Source of the DNA: UQRS01 sp050946935
GTDB lineage: Bacteria > Bacillota > Clostridia > Oscillospirales > Acutalibacteraceae
DNA length: 39,769 nt
Assembly: GCA_050946935.1 (NCBI GenBank)
Contig: JBMNVR010000019.1
Location: forward strand, 1 to 39,769
Direction: 5' to 3'
In this document: positions 14,595 through 22,858 of the stretch, piece after piece
Layout: each line of letters starts with the position of its first letter
Position numbering within the stretch: position 1 is the stretch's first letter
Notes under the pieces: model-generated
Told to the model about the DNA's origin: nothing
Database searches by the model: none
Seen by the model: the letters and a program-made list of their open reading frames with translations, nothing else
Made by a program: the position numbers and the translations under genes

Positions 14595-16868
14595 CTACCG
14601 TCCATTCTCCGCTTCAGCCCCGGTGACACGGGGCGGCGCCTGTTCCCCCTCCCCCATCGCGGCGGCCAGCAGAGGCGACAGTCCGGTATAACGCAGGGAA
14701 CGACGATTATTTTCCACCATCTCAGCCACAACGGCGGGCGAACCAACCAGCACCAGCCGCTCTTTCGCCCGGGTCACCCCGGTATAAAGAAGGTTGCGGT
14801 ACCGCAGTTTGGAGGGCACGTCCAGCACCGGCAGGATCACGCAGGGAAACTCGCTTCCCTGGCTTTTGTGGATAGTGACGGCGTACGCCAGCTCAAGCTG
14901 ATCCAGCTCCTCTCCGGTATAGACGGCGACACGGTCGTCAAACCGTACCGATAAACTCCCGGCCGAGGCCGACACCACCTCTAAAATTCCGACGTCGCCG
15001 TTAAAGACGCCGCTTCCGATTTCCCCGTTGTCCCGGGTCCAGGCAATGTCATAATTGTTCTTGATCTGCATGACCTTATCCCCCTCACGAAGGAGGAAAC
15101 CACGGTGCTTCACCTCCGCCTTCTCCCTGTCCGGCGGGTTGAGACGCGCCTGCAAAAGATTGTTCAGATTCACGCTGCCCAGCTCCATCTTGCGGGAGGG
15201 GCAAAGCACCTGAATATCCCCAACCGAAGAGTATCCATAGGCCGCCGGCAACCGCCGGACGCAGAGATCGACCACCTTTTCGGCCGCAAGATAGGGCCTC
15301 TCCTCCCGCAGCATGAAAAAATCAGCCGTGTTGGAATCCAGCACCGGCATCCGGCCGGCGACAATATCGTGGGCGTTCGTGACGATCAGGCTTTCCATCG
15401 CCTGACGAAAAACCTCGTCCAGCCGCACGGAGGGCACCAGGCCGGAATCGATCAGGTCATGCAGGACGTTTCCCGCCCCCACGCTTGGAAGCTGGTCGCT
15501 GTCCCCGACCATAATCAAACGGCAGCCCAACCGCATGGATCGCAGCAAATGCTCAAAAATACCGGCGTCGACCATCGACAGCTCGTCCACCACAACCGCG
15601 TCGACGTCGAGTGGATTGCGCTCATTCCGGGCGAAGGTGAGAATATCCCCCGCGCCCCATTCGGCCTCCAGCAGACGGTGAATGGTCTTGGCCTCGCAGC
15701 CGGTGACCTCGCTCATCCGCTTGGCGGCCCGGCCGGTGGGCGCGGTCAGCGCAACCTCCAGCCCGCGGCGCTGCATCAGCCGGAGGATGGCGTTGAGAGT
15801 GGTGGTCTTTCCCGTGCCCGGGCCGCCGGTCAGAATCAGCACGCCCTTTTGCAAAGCGGCCAAAATCGCCTCCCGCTGACGGTCGGCATACCGGATGCCC
15901 AGCTCAACCTCGGTTCGGTCAATCTCCGCTTCGGCCGCGCCGGCTCCGCTCGGCGGAAAGCTCAGCATAACCGCCAGCCGCGCGGCGGCGAAATGCTCCG
16001 CCCGGTGCCATTCCGGCAGGAAGAGGAATTCCTCCTCCTCAAACCTCTCACAGATCAGGCGCCTGGTCTCAATCAACTCGTCGCAGTAATCCTCGATCAA
16101 GTCCCCGTCGGCGCCGAGCAGCGCCTTCGCCACGGCGATCAGTTTCGCGCGCGGCAGGCAGGTGTGCCCGTTGCCGAGGTTGTGGCGCAGAATATACTCA
16201 ATCCCCGCCATGATCCGATGGGGATTCTCCGCTCCCAGCCCCGCCTGTTCGGCAATGGCATCCGCCCGTTCGAAGGAAAAACGGATTCCTTCGGCGCACA
16301 GAGCGTAGGGATTGCTGCCGATAATGTCGCAGGCCGCCTTGCCGTAGGTTTTATAGGCACGCATCGCCTCCTCCGGGGAGACGTCGAATTTTGAGAGATA
16401 GAGCATAACCTCCTGAAAACCAGCGCGCTTTTTAAACTCGGCCGAGATTTCCTTCGCTTTGGCCCGGGTGATGCCTTTTACCTCCGCCACACGGTCAGGA
16501 TCGTCGCCCAGCACCTCCAGCGTACGGTCGCCGAACCGCTCGACCAGGCGGCGGGCGGTGGCCGGCCCGATTCCCCGGACCGCGCCGGCCGAGAGGTATT
16601 TCAGAATAGCCGCCGCGCCGCTCGGCATAGTGCGGATGATCCGGTCGGCCCGGAACTGCCGCCCGTAAGTCGCGTGGGTATCGTACCGGCCGGTCAGTTC
16701 CAGTTCCTCTCCCGGCGCGACATCGGCCGTAACCGCCACAACGGTCAACGGCTCACCCTCGCACAACACCTCCATCACCGTGAAACCGTTGTCGGGATTG
16801 CGAAATGTGATATGTTCGACCGTGCCGTAAATTCGAAGCGGTTCGGCCGCCTTTCTTTCGTCATACAT
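14595..16868 (-). CDS. recD2: RecD2-type ATP-dependent 5'-3' DNA helicase
   Basis: A 757-residue SF1B helicase of the RecD-like family that acts without RecB and RecC. The N-terminal ~320 residues form the OB-like and helix-hairpin-helix region typical of RecD2 (AVRGIGPATARRLVERFG). Then come Walker A LTGGPGTGKTTTLNAIL, motif Ia TAPTGRAAKRMSE, Walker B VVVDELSMVD, motif III MVGDSDQLPSVGAG, and the C-terminal motif VTIHKSQGSEF with TRAKERL. All helicase motifs look intact. Start: ATG 16868; a TTG directly before it (16871) has slightly better spacing from GGAG and is an alternative. It lies 8-10 bases after the small membrane protein gene, so the two are probably one transcript with comF behind. 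Confidence 0.95.
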   Translation of the reverse strand: MYDERKAAEPLRIYGTVEHITFRNPDNGFTVMEVLCEGEPLTVVAVTADVAPGEELELTGRYDTHATYGRQFRADRIIRTMPSGAAAILKYLSAGAVRGIGPATARRLVERFGDRTLEVLGDDPDRVAEVKGITRAKAKEISAEFKKRAGFQEVMLYLSKFDVSPEEAMRAYKTYGKAACDIIGSNPYALCAEGIRFSFERADAIAEQAGLGAENPHRIMAGIEYILRHNLGNGHTCLPRAKLIAVAKALLGADGDLIEDYCDELIETRRLICERFEEEEFLFLPEWHRAEHFAAARLAVMLSFPPSGAGAAEAEIDRTEVELGIRYADRQREAILAALQKGVLILTGGPGTGKTTTLNAILRLMQRRGLEVALTAPTGRAAKRMSEVTGCEAKTIHRLLEAEWGAGDILTFARNERNPLDVDAVVVDELSMVDAGIFEHLLRSMRLGCRLIMVGDSDQLPSVGAGNVLHDLIDSGLVPSVRLDEVFRQAMESLIVTNAHDIVAGRMPVLDSNTADFFMLREERPYLAAEKVVDLCVRRLPAAYGYSSVGDIQVLCPSRKMELGSVNLNNLLQARLNPPDREKAEVKHRGFLLREGDKVMQIKNNYDIAWTRDNGEIGSGVFNGDVGILEVVSASAGSLSVRFDDRVAVYTGEELDQLELAYAVTIHKSQGSEFPCVILPVLDVPSKLRYRNLLYTGVTRAKERLVLVGSPAVVAEMVENNRRSLRYTGLSPLLAAAMGEGEQAPPRVTGAEAENGR

Positions 16869-16876
16869 CAAGGCTG

Positions 16877-17233
16877 TTACTCCAAAACTTCCTGTAATTT
16901 GGTTTGTAAATCGCCGGAAATCCCCTCGGACGAGAGCAGGGTCACCGGCTCGTTTTCCGACTGCATGGTTTCCACAATTTTTCGTCCCGCCGCGTCCAGT
17001 CCAAGGTCAACCGCCACCACGCCGCGCAGCCGGCCGCACGCGCCGTCCTTCGCAAGGGCAATCGCGGCACGCAGCGGTTGCTCGCAGGCCTCCCCCCGCA
17101 GAGGAACCAGCAGGTAGGCCGGCGCCTTCCCCTTAGGAAAGAGAAAATGCAGATACAACCTGCGTGACAGGCACACCGCGCCGTATAAAGCAAAAATCAG
17201 GATAAACGCGCTGTAAAACATCTCCGCCATCAT
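16877..17233 (-). CDS. Small membrane-anchored protein of unknown function
   Basis: A 118-residue protein with one N-terminal membrane helix (about residues 4-24) and a soluble ~90-residue domain containing PAYLLVPLRGEACEQPLRAAI, given here as YLLVPLRG and EQPLRAAIA, then VVAVDLGLDAAGRKIVE. I do not recognise the family; the domain pattern looks like an alpha/beta fold. Start: ATG 17233 with GAGAGG eight bases upstream. It sits between cdaR (behind a terminator) and recD2 (8-10 bases away), so it probably begins a new transcript with recD2 and comF. Confidence 0.65.
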   Translation of the reverse strand: MMAEMFYSAFILIFALYGAVCLSRRLYLHFLFPKGKAPAYLLVPLRGEACEQPLRAAIALAKDGACGRLRGVVAVDLGLDAAGRKIVETMQSENEPVTLLSSEGISGDLQTKLQEVLE

Positions 17234-17337
17234 TTCCAGACCTCTCTTTCACCGGCCGGAACAGTCTCAAAAGCGTCCGTATTCCAGCCGTTTACCACAT
17301 TGTATGGCAAAGGACCGGTTTCGGTGAGAAAGGAAAA

Positions 17338-17367
17338 GCAGCCGGGTCGAATCCGGCCCGGCTGCGC
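17338..17367 (-). terminator. Terminator after cdaR
   Basis: On the minus strand GCAGCCGGG pairs with CCCGGCTGC, followed by TTTTCCTTTCT. Confidence 0.7.
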
Positions 17368-17372
17368 TGAAA

Positions 17373-18647
17373 TCAGGATATGGTGACCAGCACGCTGTAG
17401 GTGCCGACCTGCCACACATTGCCCACGCCGCCTACCTTAATGTTGGCAAGGACGTTGTACTCCCCGCTGGCCTTGCCGGAGAGATCCACCTCGGCGTAAA
17501 TATTGCCCTCCTGAATAGAGGCGATGACCGCCGCGTCGCCGCACAACTCGACATTACGGATATTTTGGGTCGCGGTGGCCGTAAGATTCGGCGAATCCAG
17601 ATTGATGCAGTTGACCGTCGATACCGTAAATCGCGCGGTGGTCAGATTACCGAGTCCCAGCGTAACCTCAACGCTGCCAAGATTCTCAACATCCTTGACC
17701 GCGTTCGGCAAGCTGAGCTGGCAGGTAAAGGAGAGCGAACCGGGCGAAACATTATCAAAATCGATCGGAGTCAGCTCAATCTGGGTAAGATTGTCGATAA
17801 CCTCCGGCGGGCCGATGACGTTGACCGTCGTTGCGCTGAGGGTATAGGGCACGGTCGACGCAGTGTAATCAGGCGGCAGATTGGTAAAGGTCGGCACAAT
17901 ATTCAGTTGCTTGGACTTATAGATCGGAACCGTGATCTTCAACGTCTGATAGCCCATGGTGAAGGGGGTCTGATCAATTTGATTGCCCTCCTCATCCAGC
18001 AGGCGGATAACCGCGTCAAAGCTCTCGGTCGCAGAGAGGGTCTTGTTCACCATGGCGTAGGCCTGTACCGAGGCGATTTTTTGCAGTTCGGTGGCCGGGC
18101 CGCTGATCTCTATTGTAGAATAGGCCGTGTCGGTGATCACCGCCGACTCGGCGATCAGGCCCTCTGTTGCCTTGGCACCTTCGGCGTAGGCGACCGGCGT
18201 GAAGCTCTTGGTCGAGATGTTGTCGAAGGTAACCTCCAACTCGGAGGGCGTAACACTGAGAATGGTGTAATCGGTCAGGGTCGTGCCGTTCTTAGTCGCG
18301 ACCAGCGGCAGGCGATAGGTTCCGGCCGCGGTCACATCCGACATAGAGGCAGTCACCAGAATATCCGACGAGGTCAGGGCGTTGACCACATAGCTTGGCC
18401 CCTGCACCCGGACGTTGACCTTCTGATTTGTTCCGCCGCTGATCACATCCAGCCCCAGCGCGCCGACCGCCGTATCCTCGGTCGTGATGTTGACCGTAAT
18501 ATCCGTAATCGTGCGGATGGTCGTCGTATTCTGTCCAATCTTAATGGTCAGCCAGAAAATCACAGCAATGATAATCGAAAAAATCAGGATGGCCTTGTTA
18601 TTGTTAATCAGCCGGCTGAGGCTGAGCTTTCGTTTCGGTTCGCTCAT
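17373..18647 (-). CDS. cdaR: CdaR, YbbR-domain regulator of the diadenylate cyclase
   Basis: A 424-residue membrane-anchored protein. A cytoplasmic basic start (MSEPKRKLSLSRLINNNK) is followed by one membrane helix (about residues 19-36), then repeated extracytoplasmic YbbR domains; about four repeats can be seen, each with a pattern like V.V.GP...V..L. In Bacillota, CdaR binds CdaA and modulates c-di-AMP production. The gene follows cdaA on the same strand with an 87-base gap and has a strong GGAGGGGG site. The usual third gene, glmM, does not follow; a terminator and then a small membrane protein gene do. Confidence 0.9.
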   Translation of the reverse strand: MSEPKRKLSLSRLINNNKAILIFSIIIAVIFWLTIKIGQNTTTIRTITDITVNITTEDTAVGALGLDVISGGTNQKVNVRVQGPSYVVNALTSSDILVTASMSDVTAAGTYRLPLVATKNGTTLTDYTILSVTPSELEVTFDNISTKSFTPVAYAEGAKATEGLIAESAVITDTAYSTIEISGPATELQKIASVQAYAMVNKTLSATESFDAVIRLLDEEGNQIDQTPFTMGYQTLKITVPIYKSKQLNIVPTFTNLPPDYTASTVPYTLSATTVNVIGPPEVIDNLTQIELTPIDFDNVSPGSLSFTCQLSLPNAVKDVENLGSVEVTLGLGNLTTARFTVSTVNCINLDSPNLTATATQNIRNVELCGDAAVIASIQEGNIYAEVDLSGKASGEYNVLANIKVGGVGNVWQVGTYSVLVTIS

Positions 18648-18734
18648 TACTTTCCCCCTCCTTCAGGACAGACCTGAAGCTTGGTTCTTTCACACCGGAA
18701 AATGCCGGAGGACAAAGTCCCCCGTTCCGTAGGT

Positions 18735-19628
18735 TTATTTTTCAGATTTGTTCCCGCCGGCAATATTTTTGATGCGGTTCAGAATGCTCTTGTTCTGTTC
18801 CTCCGCCGGCTCGGTGATCAAAAGCTCGCCCAGCTTCTGCTTGAGGGTGAGGCCGTTGTACCCCCGGGTAATCGCGCCGCCATCCGCAATCGAGATAATT
18901 CCCGTCTCCTCCGAAACGACGACGACGACGCTGTCGGAGTTTTCACTCATCCCGACAGCGGCGCGGTGGCGGGTGCCCATCTCCTGCCCGATGTCGGTGG
19001 CGGTCAGGGGGAAAATGCAGCCGGCGGCAAAGACCCGGCCGTCCCGAATCACCATACCGCCGTCATGCAGCGGAGATTTCGGATAAAACACATTGCTGAT
19101 CAGCGCCTCCGATGCCTCGGCGTCCACCTCGGTTCCGGTGGCGCAAATCTCCCCCAACGGGGTCTGCCGCTCGAATGCAATCAGCGCGCCGATTTTTTTG
19201 TCCTGCATATCCTGCGCCGCCCGGCAAACCTGATCGATGCAATACTCGACCGTCTCGCTCTCGAAAACGTTGGAGCCGCCGCGGCGGAAAAAGTTGCTGC
19301 GGCCCATATGCTCGAGCGCACGCCGGATCTCGGGCTGAAAAATGATGGCCACCGCGATGATGGCGTAATTGAACACCTTATTGAGCAGCCAGGACAGCGA
19401 AGCCATTCCCAACCACCGCGCAAGAATATACACCGCAAGCAGCAGCGCGATGCCCTTGAGAAGCTGCTGCGCGCGGGTCTCCCGAATCATTTGGATTCCC
19501 TTGTAGATGATAAAAGCGATGACCGCAATATCAATCAGATCAACCGGATTCGAAGTCAGGATAACACCGACGATCTGATTCCACAGGGTATAGAAAAAAC
19601 TGGAAATATTACTGAAAAAAGCGCCCAT
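18735..19628 (-). CDS. cdaA: CdaA-type membrane diadenylate cyclase
   Basis: Makes c-di-AMP from two ATP at the membrane, controlling potassium and osmotic balance and cell-wall homeostasis. The 297 residues have three predicted membrane helices in the first ~100, then a DAC domain. The catalytic motifs are SPLHDGGMVIRDG (the usual form is DGA; here DGG) and LGTRHRAAVG-type MGTRHRAAVGMSE, followed by VVVSEETGIIS. Start: ATG 19628 with AAGGA eight bases upstream; an upstream in-frame extension lacks a site. The gene is followed by cdaR, the standard pair. Strong family match; the DGG variant is worth noting but probably still active. Confidence 0.93.
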   Translation of the reverse strand: MGAFFSNISSFFYTLWNQIVGVILTSNPVDLIDIAVIAFIIYKGIQMIRETRAQQLLKGIALLLAVYILARWLGMASLSWLLNKVFNYAIIAVAIIFQPEIRRALEHMGRSNFFRRGGSNVFESETVEYCIDQVCRAAQDMQDKKIGALIAFERQTPLGEICATGTEVDAEASEALISNVFYPKSPLHDGGMVIRDGRVFAAGCIFPLTATDIGQEMGTRHRAAVGMSENSDSVVVVVSEETGIISIADGGAITRGYNGLTLKQKLGELLITEPAEEQNKSILNRIKNIAGGNKSEK

Positions 19629-19750
19629 AAAGCCCATCCTTATTTCAATTTGCAAATCCCCTGTATTGGTTAAAACGTATCAGGATTTAAAATCCGGAAA
19701 GGTGGATTTTGTTTATACATAATAATATAATACCACATCGGCGCCGATTT

Positions 19751-20908
19751 TCAATACTTTCTGGCGTATTTTTGCTTTTGATTCAGCCTTTCCAAAACAT
19801 TTAACAGTTTATTTATATCTTCCGGTGAAGTAAATGCGGAGGGCGCGATACGCACCGCGCCGATGTCCAGCGTACCGATCCGCTTGTGAGCGGAGGGGGC
19901 ACAGTGCATCCCCGCCCGCACCGCGATGCCGTTTTCTCCGAGGAATGCGGCCGTTTCCTCGCTCGAGAGGCCGGCAATGTTGAACGGCATGACCGGAACC
20001 GAAAGCCCCTTTTCGGGCAGGGCGGTATACAGCATGACCGACCGCATTCCCTCCAGCCCGCGATAGGCCTTCTGCATCAGAGCCAGCTCGTGACTGTAAA
20101 TCCGCTCGGGCGTTTTCTGCCGGACAAAATCGACGCCGGCCGAAAGCCCCAGAATACCTGGCAGGGTGACTGTACCGCTTTCCAGCCGCTCGGGCAGATC
20201 GTCCGGCTGCTCCATACTGCGGGAGTTGGTACCGGTTCCGCCCAGGATCAGCGGCCTCGGACAGTCTCCCCTGCACAGCAGGACGCCGATCCCCATCGGG
20301 GCATACAGACCCTTGTGCCCCGCTATACAAAGATAGTCGATCTGCATCCTCTGCATATCTATGTCCAGAATGCCGGCCGACTGCGCCGCGTCGACCACAA
20401 ATAAAAGACCGTTCTCATGACAAAGCGTGCCGATCTCGGTAATGGGAAAAATCGTGCCAAGCAGATTGGACGCGTGGGTACAGACAATCATCCGGGTATT
20501 CTTTCGGATAAGATTGCGGAAGGAGCGGACAGTGGCCTCCATATCGCCGAAAATGACTTCCGCCACATCCACCTCCACGCCGGTTTGATGCAGGGCAAAC
20601 AGCGGCCGCATAACCGCGTTGTGCTCAAGCGAGGAGCAGATCACATGATCGCCCGGTTTCAGCAGCCCTTTCAGAGAGATGTTCAGGGCGGTCGTGCAGT
20701 TGTGGGTAAAAACCACCCGGTCGGCCGGGCAGCCGAACAATTCCCCGAGCTTCGCCCGGCAGGAGAAAACCGCTTCGGCACATTTCTCCGAAGCGTCATA
20801 GCCTCCCCTGCCGGGATTGGCAAAATATTCGGTAAAGCTTTCGCCGACGGCCCTCCGGACCGCCGGCGGTTTGGGATAGGTTGTTGCCGCGTTGTCAAGA
20901 TATATCAT
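19751..20908 (-). CDS. Cysteine desulfurase family PLP enzyme (class V aminotransferase fold)
   Basis: A 385-residue PLP-dependent enzyme of the IscS/SufS superfamily (the TIGR01977-like 'cysteine desulfurase family' branch). Motifs: MIYLDNAATTYPKP at the start, SSLEHNAVMRPL, VDAAQSAG, the PLP-lysine motif CIAGHKGLYAPMG, and the C-terminal RAGMHCAPSAHKRIGT whose cysteine is the expected persulfide acceptor. It would remove sulfur (or selenium) from cysteine (or selenocysteine). The start ATG overlaps the stop of the upstream DUF3343 gene (TAATG), so the two are translationally coupled. That pairing suggests the small protein accepts the sulfur or selenium. No IscU, SufB or SelD is nearby. Confidence 0.9.
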   Translation of the reverse strand: MIYLDNAATTYPKPPAVRRAVGESFTEYFANPGRGGYDASEKCAEAVFSCRAKLGELFGCPADRVVFTHNCTTALNISLKGLLKPGDHVICSSLEHNAVMRPLFALHQTGVEVDVAEVIFGDMEATVRSFRNLIRKNTRMIVCTHASNLLGTIFPITEIGTLCHENGLLFVVDAAQSAGILDIDMQRMQIDYLCIAGHKGLYAPMGIGVLLCRGDCPRPLILGGTGTNSRSMEQPDDLPERLESGTVTLPGILGLSAGVDFVRQKTPERIYSHELALMQKAYRGLEGMRSVMLYTALPEKGLSVPVMPFNIAGLSSEETAAFLGENGIAVRAGMHCAPSAHKRIGTLDIGAVRIAPSAFTSPEDINKLLNVLERLNQKQKYARKY

Positions 20909-21135
20909 TAAAATCTTCCTCTGTATACGCCTGTAACTGCGATGCCGCCGTTTTCAAGAACCTGCACGGCCTCACGGCTCGCGTCCCCCTGCACCAAAAG
21001 ACTGTAACCACAGCCTTTTTTATCCATACCAGGCGGTGTTTTTACAACCTTCGCCGTAATTTTCCGCGTGCGCAGCAGGTCTCTTCCCATGATGGCATGC
21101 GTTACAGAACCAATTGTTAAATAATATTTTTCCAT
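20908..21135 (-). CDS. DUF3343 protein, putative sulfur/selenium carrier
   Basis: A 75-residue protein matching the DUF3343 pattern: a start with YYLTIGSVTHAIMGRDLL, then KVVKTPPGMDKKGCGYSLLV, then a final VYRGRF-type strand. The conserved cysteine in KGCGYSL is the likely carrier residue. Its stop overlaps the start of the cysteine desulfurase-like gene (TAATG at 20910-20906). Family knowledge places DUF3343 next to desulfurase or selenium genes; the carrier role is inferred, not proven. Confidence 0.82.
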   Translation of the reverse strand: MEKYYLTIGSVTHAIMGRDLLRTRKITAKVVKTPPGMDKKGCGYSLLVQGDASREAVQVLENGGIAVTGVYRGRF

Positions 21136-21488
21136 TTTTCAGTCATTCCTTTCCCTGACGCCGCGCCTTTTCAAATCATGCAAACCAACTGCATCATACG
21201 GCGCGCGGCTTTCAAAAATTGTGCTTTAAACTTCTGTGTTGTTGTACCGGATTTTCTGCCACCGACGTCTTGATGCTCATTTTCCCGTTTGAGACGGCAT
21301 AAAGCATACGGAAAGCTGTACAATTCATAGTATGCAAAACCCCGCCGCTTCGACAAAACGAAAGACCGTCGTTTTGTCATCGGACGACCGGTTTCGCCGA
21401 ACGATGAAAAGGACGGTCAAAAAAGGTTGCGCCGCGGTAAAAACTCTGTTATTATAATAAGGATACCTGAAAAACGGAGGAATGACGA
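21136..21488. other. Divergent intergenic region between the DUF3343 gene and metA
   Basis: It contains the metA promoter region (TATAAT at 21453-21458, -35 weak) and the upstream side of the DUF3343 gene. A 69-codon minus-strand frame (21171-21380, MTKRRSFVL to MMQLVCMI) is open and rich in basic residues, but has no clear ribosome binding site. Direct and inverted copies of ACAAAACGA occur near 21350-21380. No SAM riboswitch or T-box is apparent upstream of metA. Confidence 0.45.
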
Positions 21489-22403
21489 ATGCCGATCAAA
21501 ATACCCAACCGGCTTCCGGCGGCCAAAACGCTGGAGTCGGAAAACGTATTTGTCATTACAGAGCACAGGGCCTTTCATCAGGATATCCGGCCACTGCGGA
21601 TCGCCATTTTAAACCTGATGCCGACCAAAATCGAGACTGAGACCCAACTGCTCCGCCTGCTCGGCAACACGCCGCTGCAAATTGAGATTGAGCTGCTGCA
21701 AACGGCCACGCACATTTCCAAGAATACTTCGGCCGAGCATTTACTGGCGTTTTATAAAACCTATCCCGATATCAGGGACGAGCGGTTCGACGGCCTGATT
21801 ATCACCGGCGCGCCGGTTGAGCATCTGCCGTTTGAAGAGGTGCATTACTGGAAAGAGCTGTGCACAATCATGGATTGGGCGAAAACGCACGTTTATTCTA
21901 CCCTGCATATCTGCTGGGGAGCGTTTGCGGGGCTGTATCATCATTACGGCATTCAAAAGCATCCGCTGCAAAAGAAGCTCAGCGGCGTTTATGCACATCA
22001 CCCCTTACTGCCTCTGCATCCGCTGCTGCGCGGATTTGACGATACCTTTTACGTCCCCCACTCCCGCAATACAGAGGTTTGGCGTGAAGAGGTTGAAGAG
22101 GTAAACGAGCTGGATATCCTCTCACAGTCTAAGGAGGCCGGACTGCATATTATGGCCGATCACACCTGCCGGAACATTTTCGTCACCGGCCATTCGGAGT
22201 ATGCGCGCGCCACCCTCGCCAACGAATACAGCCGGGATGTGCTGAAAGGGCTGGAGCCCGATCCGCCGGCCAATTACTTTCCCGCGGATGATTCAACCAA
22301 GCGACCGATCATGTCCTGGAAATCCCACGCCAATCTGCTGTTTGGCAACTGGATCAACCACATCGTTTACCAACATACGCCGTACGATCTGTCCGACCTG
22401 TAA
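21489..22403 (+). CDS. metA: Homoserine O-acetyltransferase, MetA family
   Basis: Activates homoserine for methionine synthesis in the cytoplasm. The 304 residues have normal MetA length with C142 (LHICWGAF) as the nucleophile and H235/E237 (GHSEYAR) completing the site. Residue 111 is glutamate in ITGAPVEHLPF. In this family Glu at 111 goes with acetyl-CoA, whereas Gly goes with succinyl-CoA, so acetyl transfer is expected. Start: ATG 21489 with GGAGG eight bases upstream; the ATG at 21482 is too close to that site. It stands alone, followed by a bidirectional terminator. No riboswitch was found in front. Confidence 0.95.
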   Translation: MPIKIPNRLPAAKTLESENVFVITEHRAFHQDIRPLRIAILNLMPTKIETETQLLRLLGNTPLQIEIELLQTATHISKNTSAEHLLAFYKTYPDIRDERFDGLIITGAPVEHLPFEEVHYWKELCTIMDWAKTHVYSTLHICWGAFAGLYHHYGIQKHPLQKKLSGVYAHHPLLPLHPLLRGFDDTFYVPHSRNTEVWREEVEEVNELDILSQSKEAGLHIMADHTCRNIFVTGHSEYARATLANEYSRDVLKGLEPDPPANYFPADDSTKRPIMSWKSHANLLFGNWINHIVYQHTPYDLSDL

Positions 22404-22409
22404 AAAGGT

Positions 22410-22447
22410 AAGAAACGACAATTCTCCAAAGAAAATTGTCGTTTCTT
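22410..22447. terminator. Bidirectional terminator after metA
   Basis: AAGAAACGACAATT pairs with AATTGTCGTTTCTT. It ends metA and, on the other strand, probably was the native terminator of tRNA-Leu before copy B was inserted. Confidence 0.8.
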
Positions 22448-22457
22448 TCGTGTGAAT

Positions 22458-22858
22458 GGGCTATGAAAAAGATATAATCGTCCATTTTGTGTATGATTTC
22501 GAACTCTCACAAAAAATTTGAATTCATCCCCGAAGCGGATACATTCACTTCTTCACTGTTCACTATTACTTATTACTTTCCAAAAATCGACCCCGAAAAT
22601 AGTGAAGAGTGGAAAAGTAAAAATCGACAACCTTCTGTCGAAGATTGTCGATTTTTGAAAAGGTCGGACGATTTAGACCCATACAGCGCTTTGATGGATG
22701 GATTCGAACCCTCGTAATCAATTATTCATCAGCATAAGCGACTTCATCATTCAATATTCATTGAAAATCCTGTCGAATGAATGATGAATAGTGAATAATG
22801 AAAAATGAATAATACAAAACGAAAATCCTGCCGACAATAATCGACAGGATTTTCGTTT
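22458..22858 (-). mobile_element. tRNA-Leu-associated element, gene-less tandem copy (copy B)
   Basis: On the minus strand this starts at the base after the tRNA-Leu CCA and reproduces the left end of copy A: hairpin H1 (22859-22816), the same ATTCAT array, the arm copy (22775-22763), the complementary array and GATGAATAATTGATT. It then continues without the four-helix gene into a T-arm-like box (22713-22700). A second unit of the same design follows: hairpin 22656-22619, purine/pyrimidine arrays, arm copy TCGATTTTTGG near 22590-22580, T-arm-like box (22508-22495), and the shared right end CTTTTTCATAGCCC up to 22458. The far flank GCCCATTCACACG may be a decayed copy of the tRNA-Leu 3' end. 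It looks like a decayed or non-autonomous relative of copy A. Confidence 0.65.
22619..22656 (-). repeat. Hairpin of the second unit in copy B
   Basis: AAAAATCGACAA pairs with TTGTCGATTTTT. A short copy of its arm lies at about 22580-22590, as in the first unit, but its sequence differs from the H1 hairpin of units A and B1. Confidence 0.75.

Noticed and set aside
21136..21488. SAM riboswitch or T-box in front of metA
   Set aside because: I saw no SAM-box core or T-box GGTGG/terminator set; only a promoter and a ribosome binding site.
22487..22717. 76-codon plus-strand frame in copy B
   Set aside because: It ends in MDGFEPS, the reverse reading of the T-arm-like box, and spans the repeat arrays. 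No ribosome binding site.
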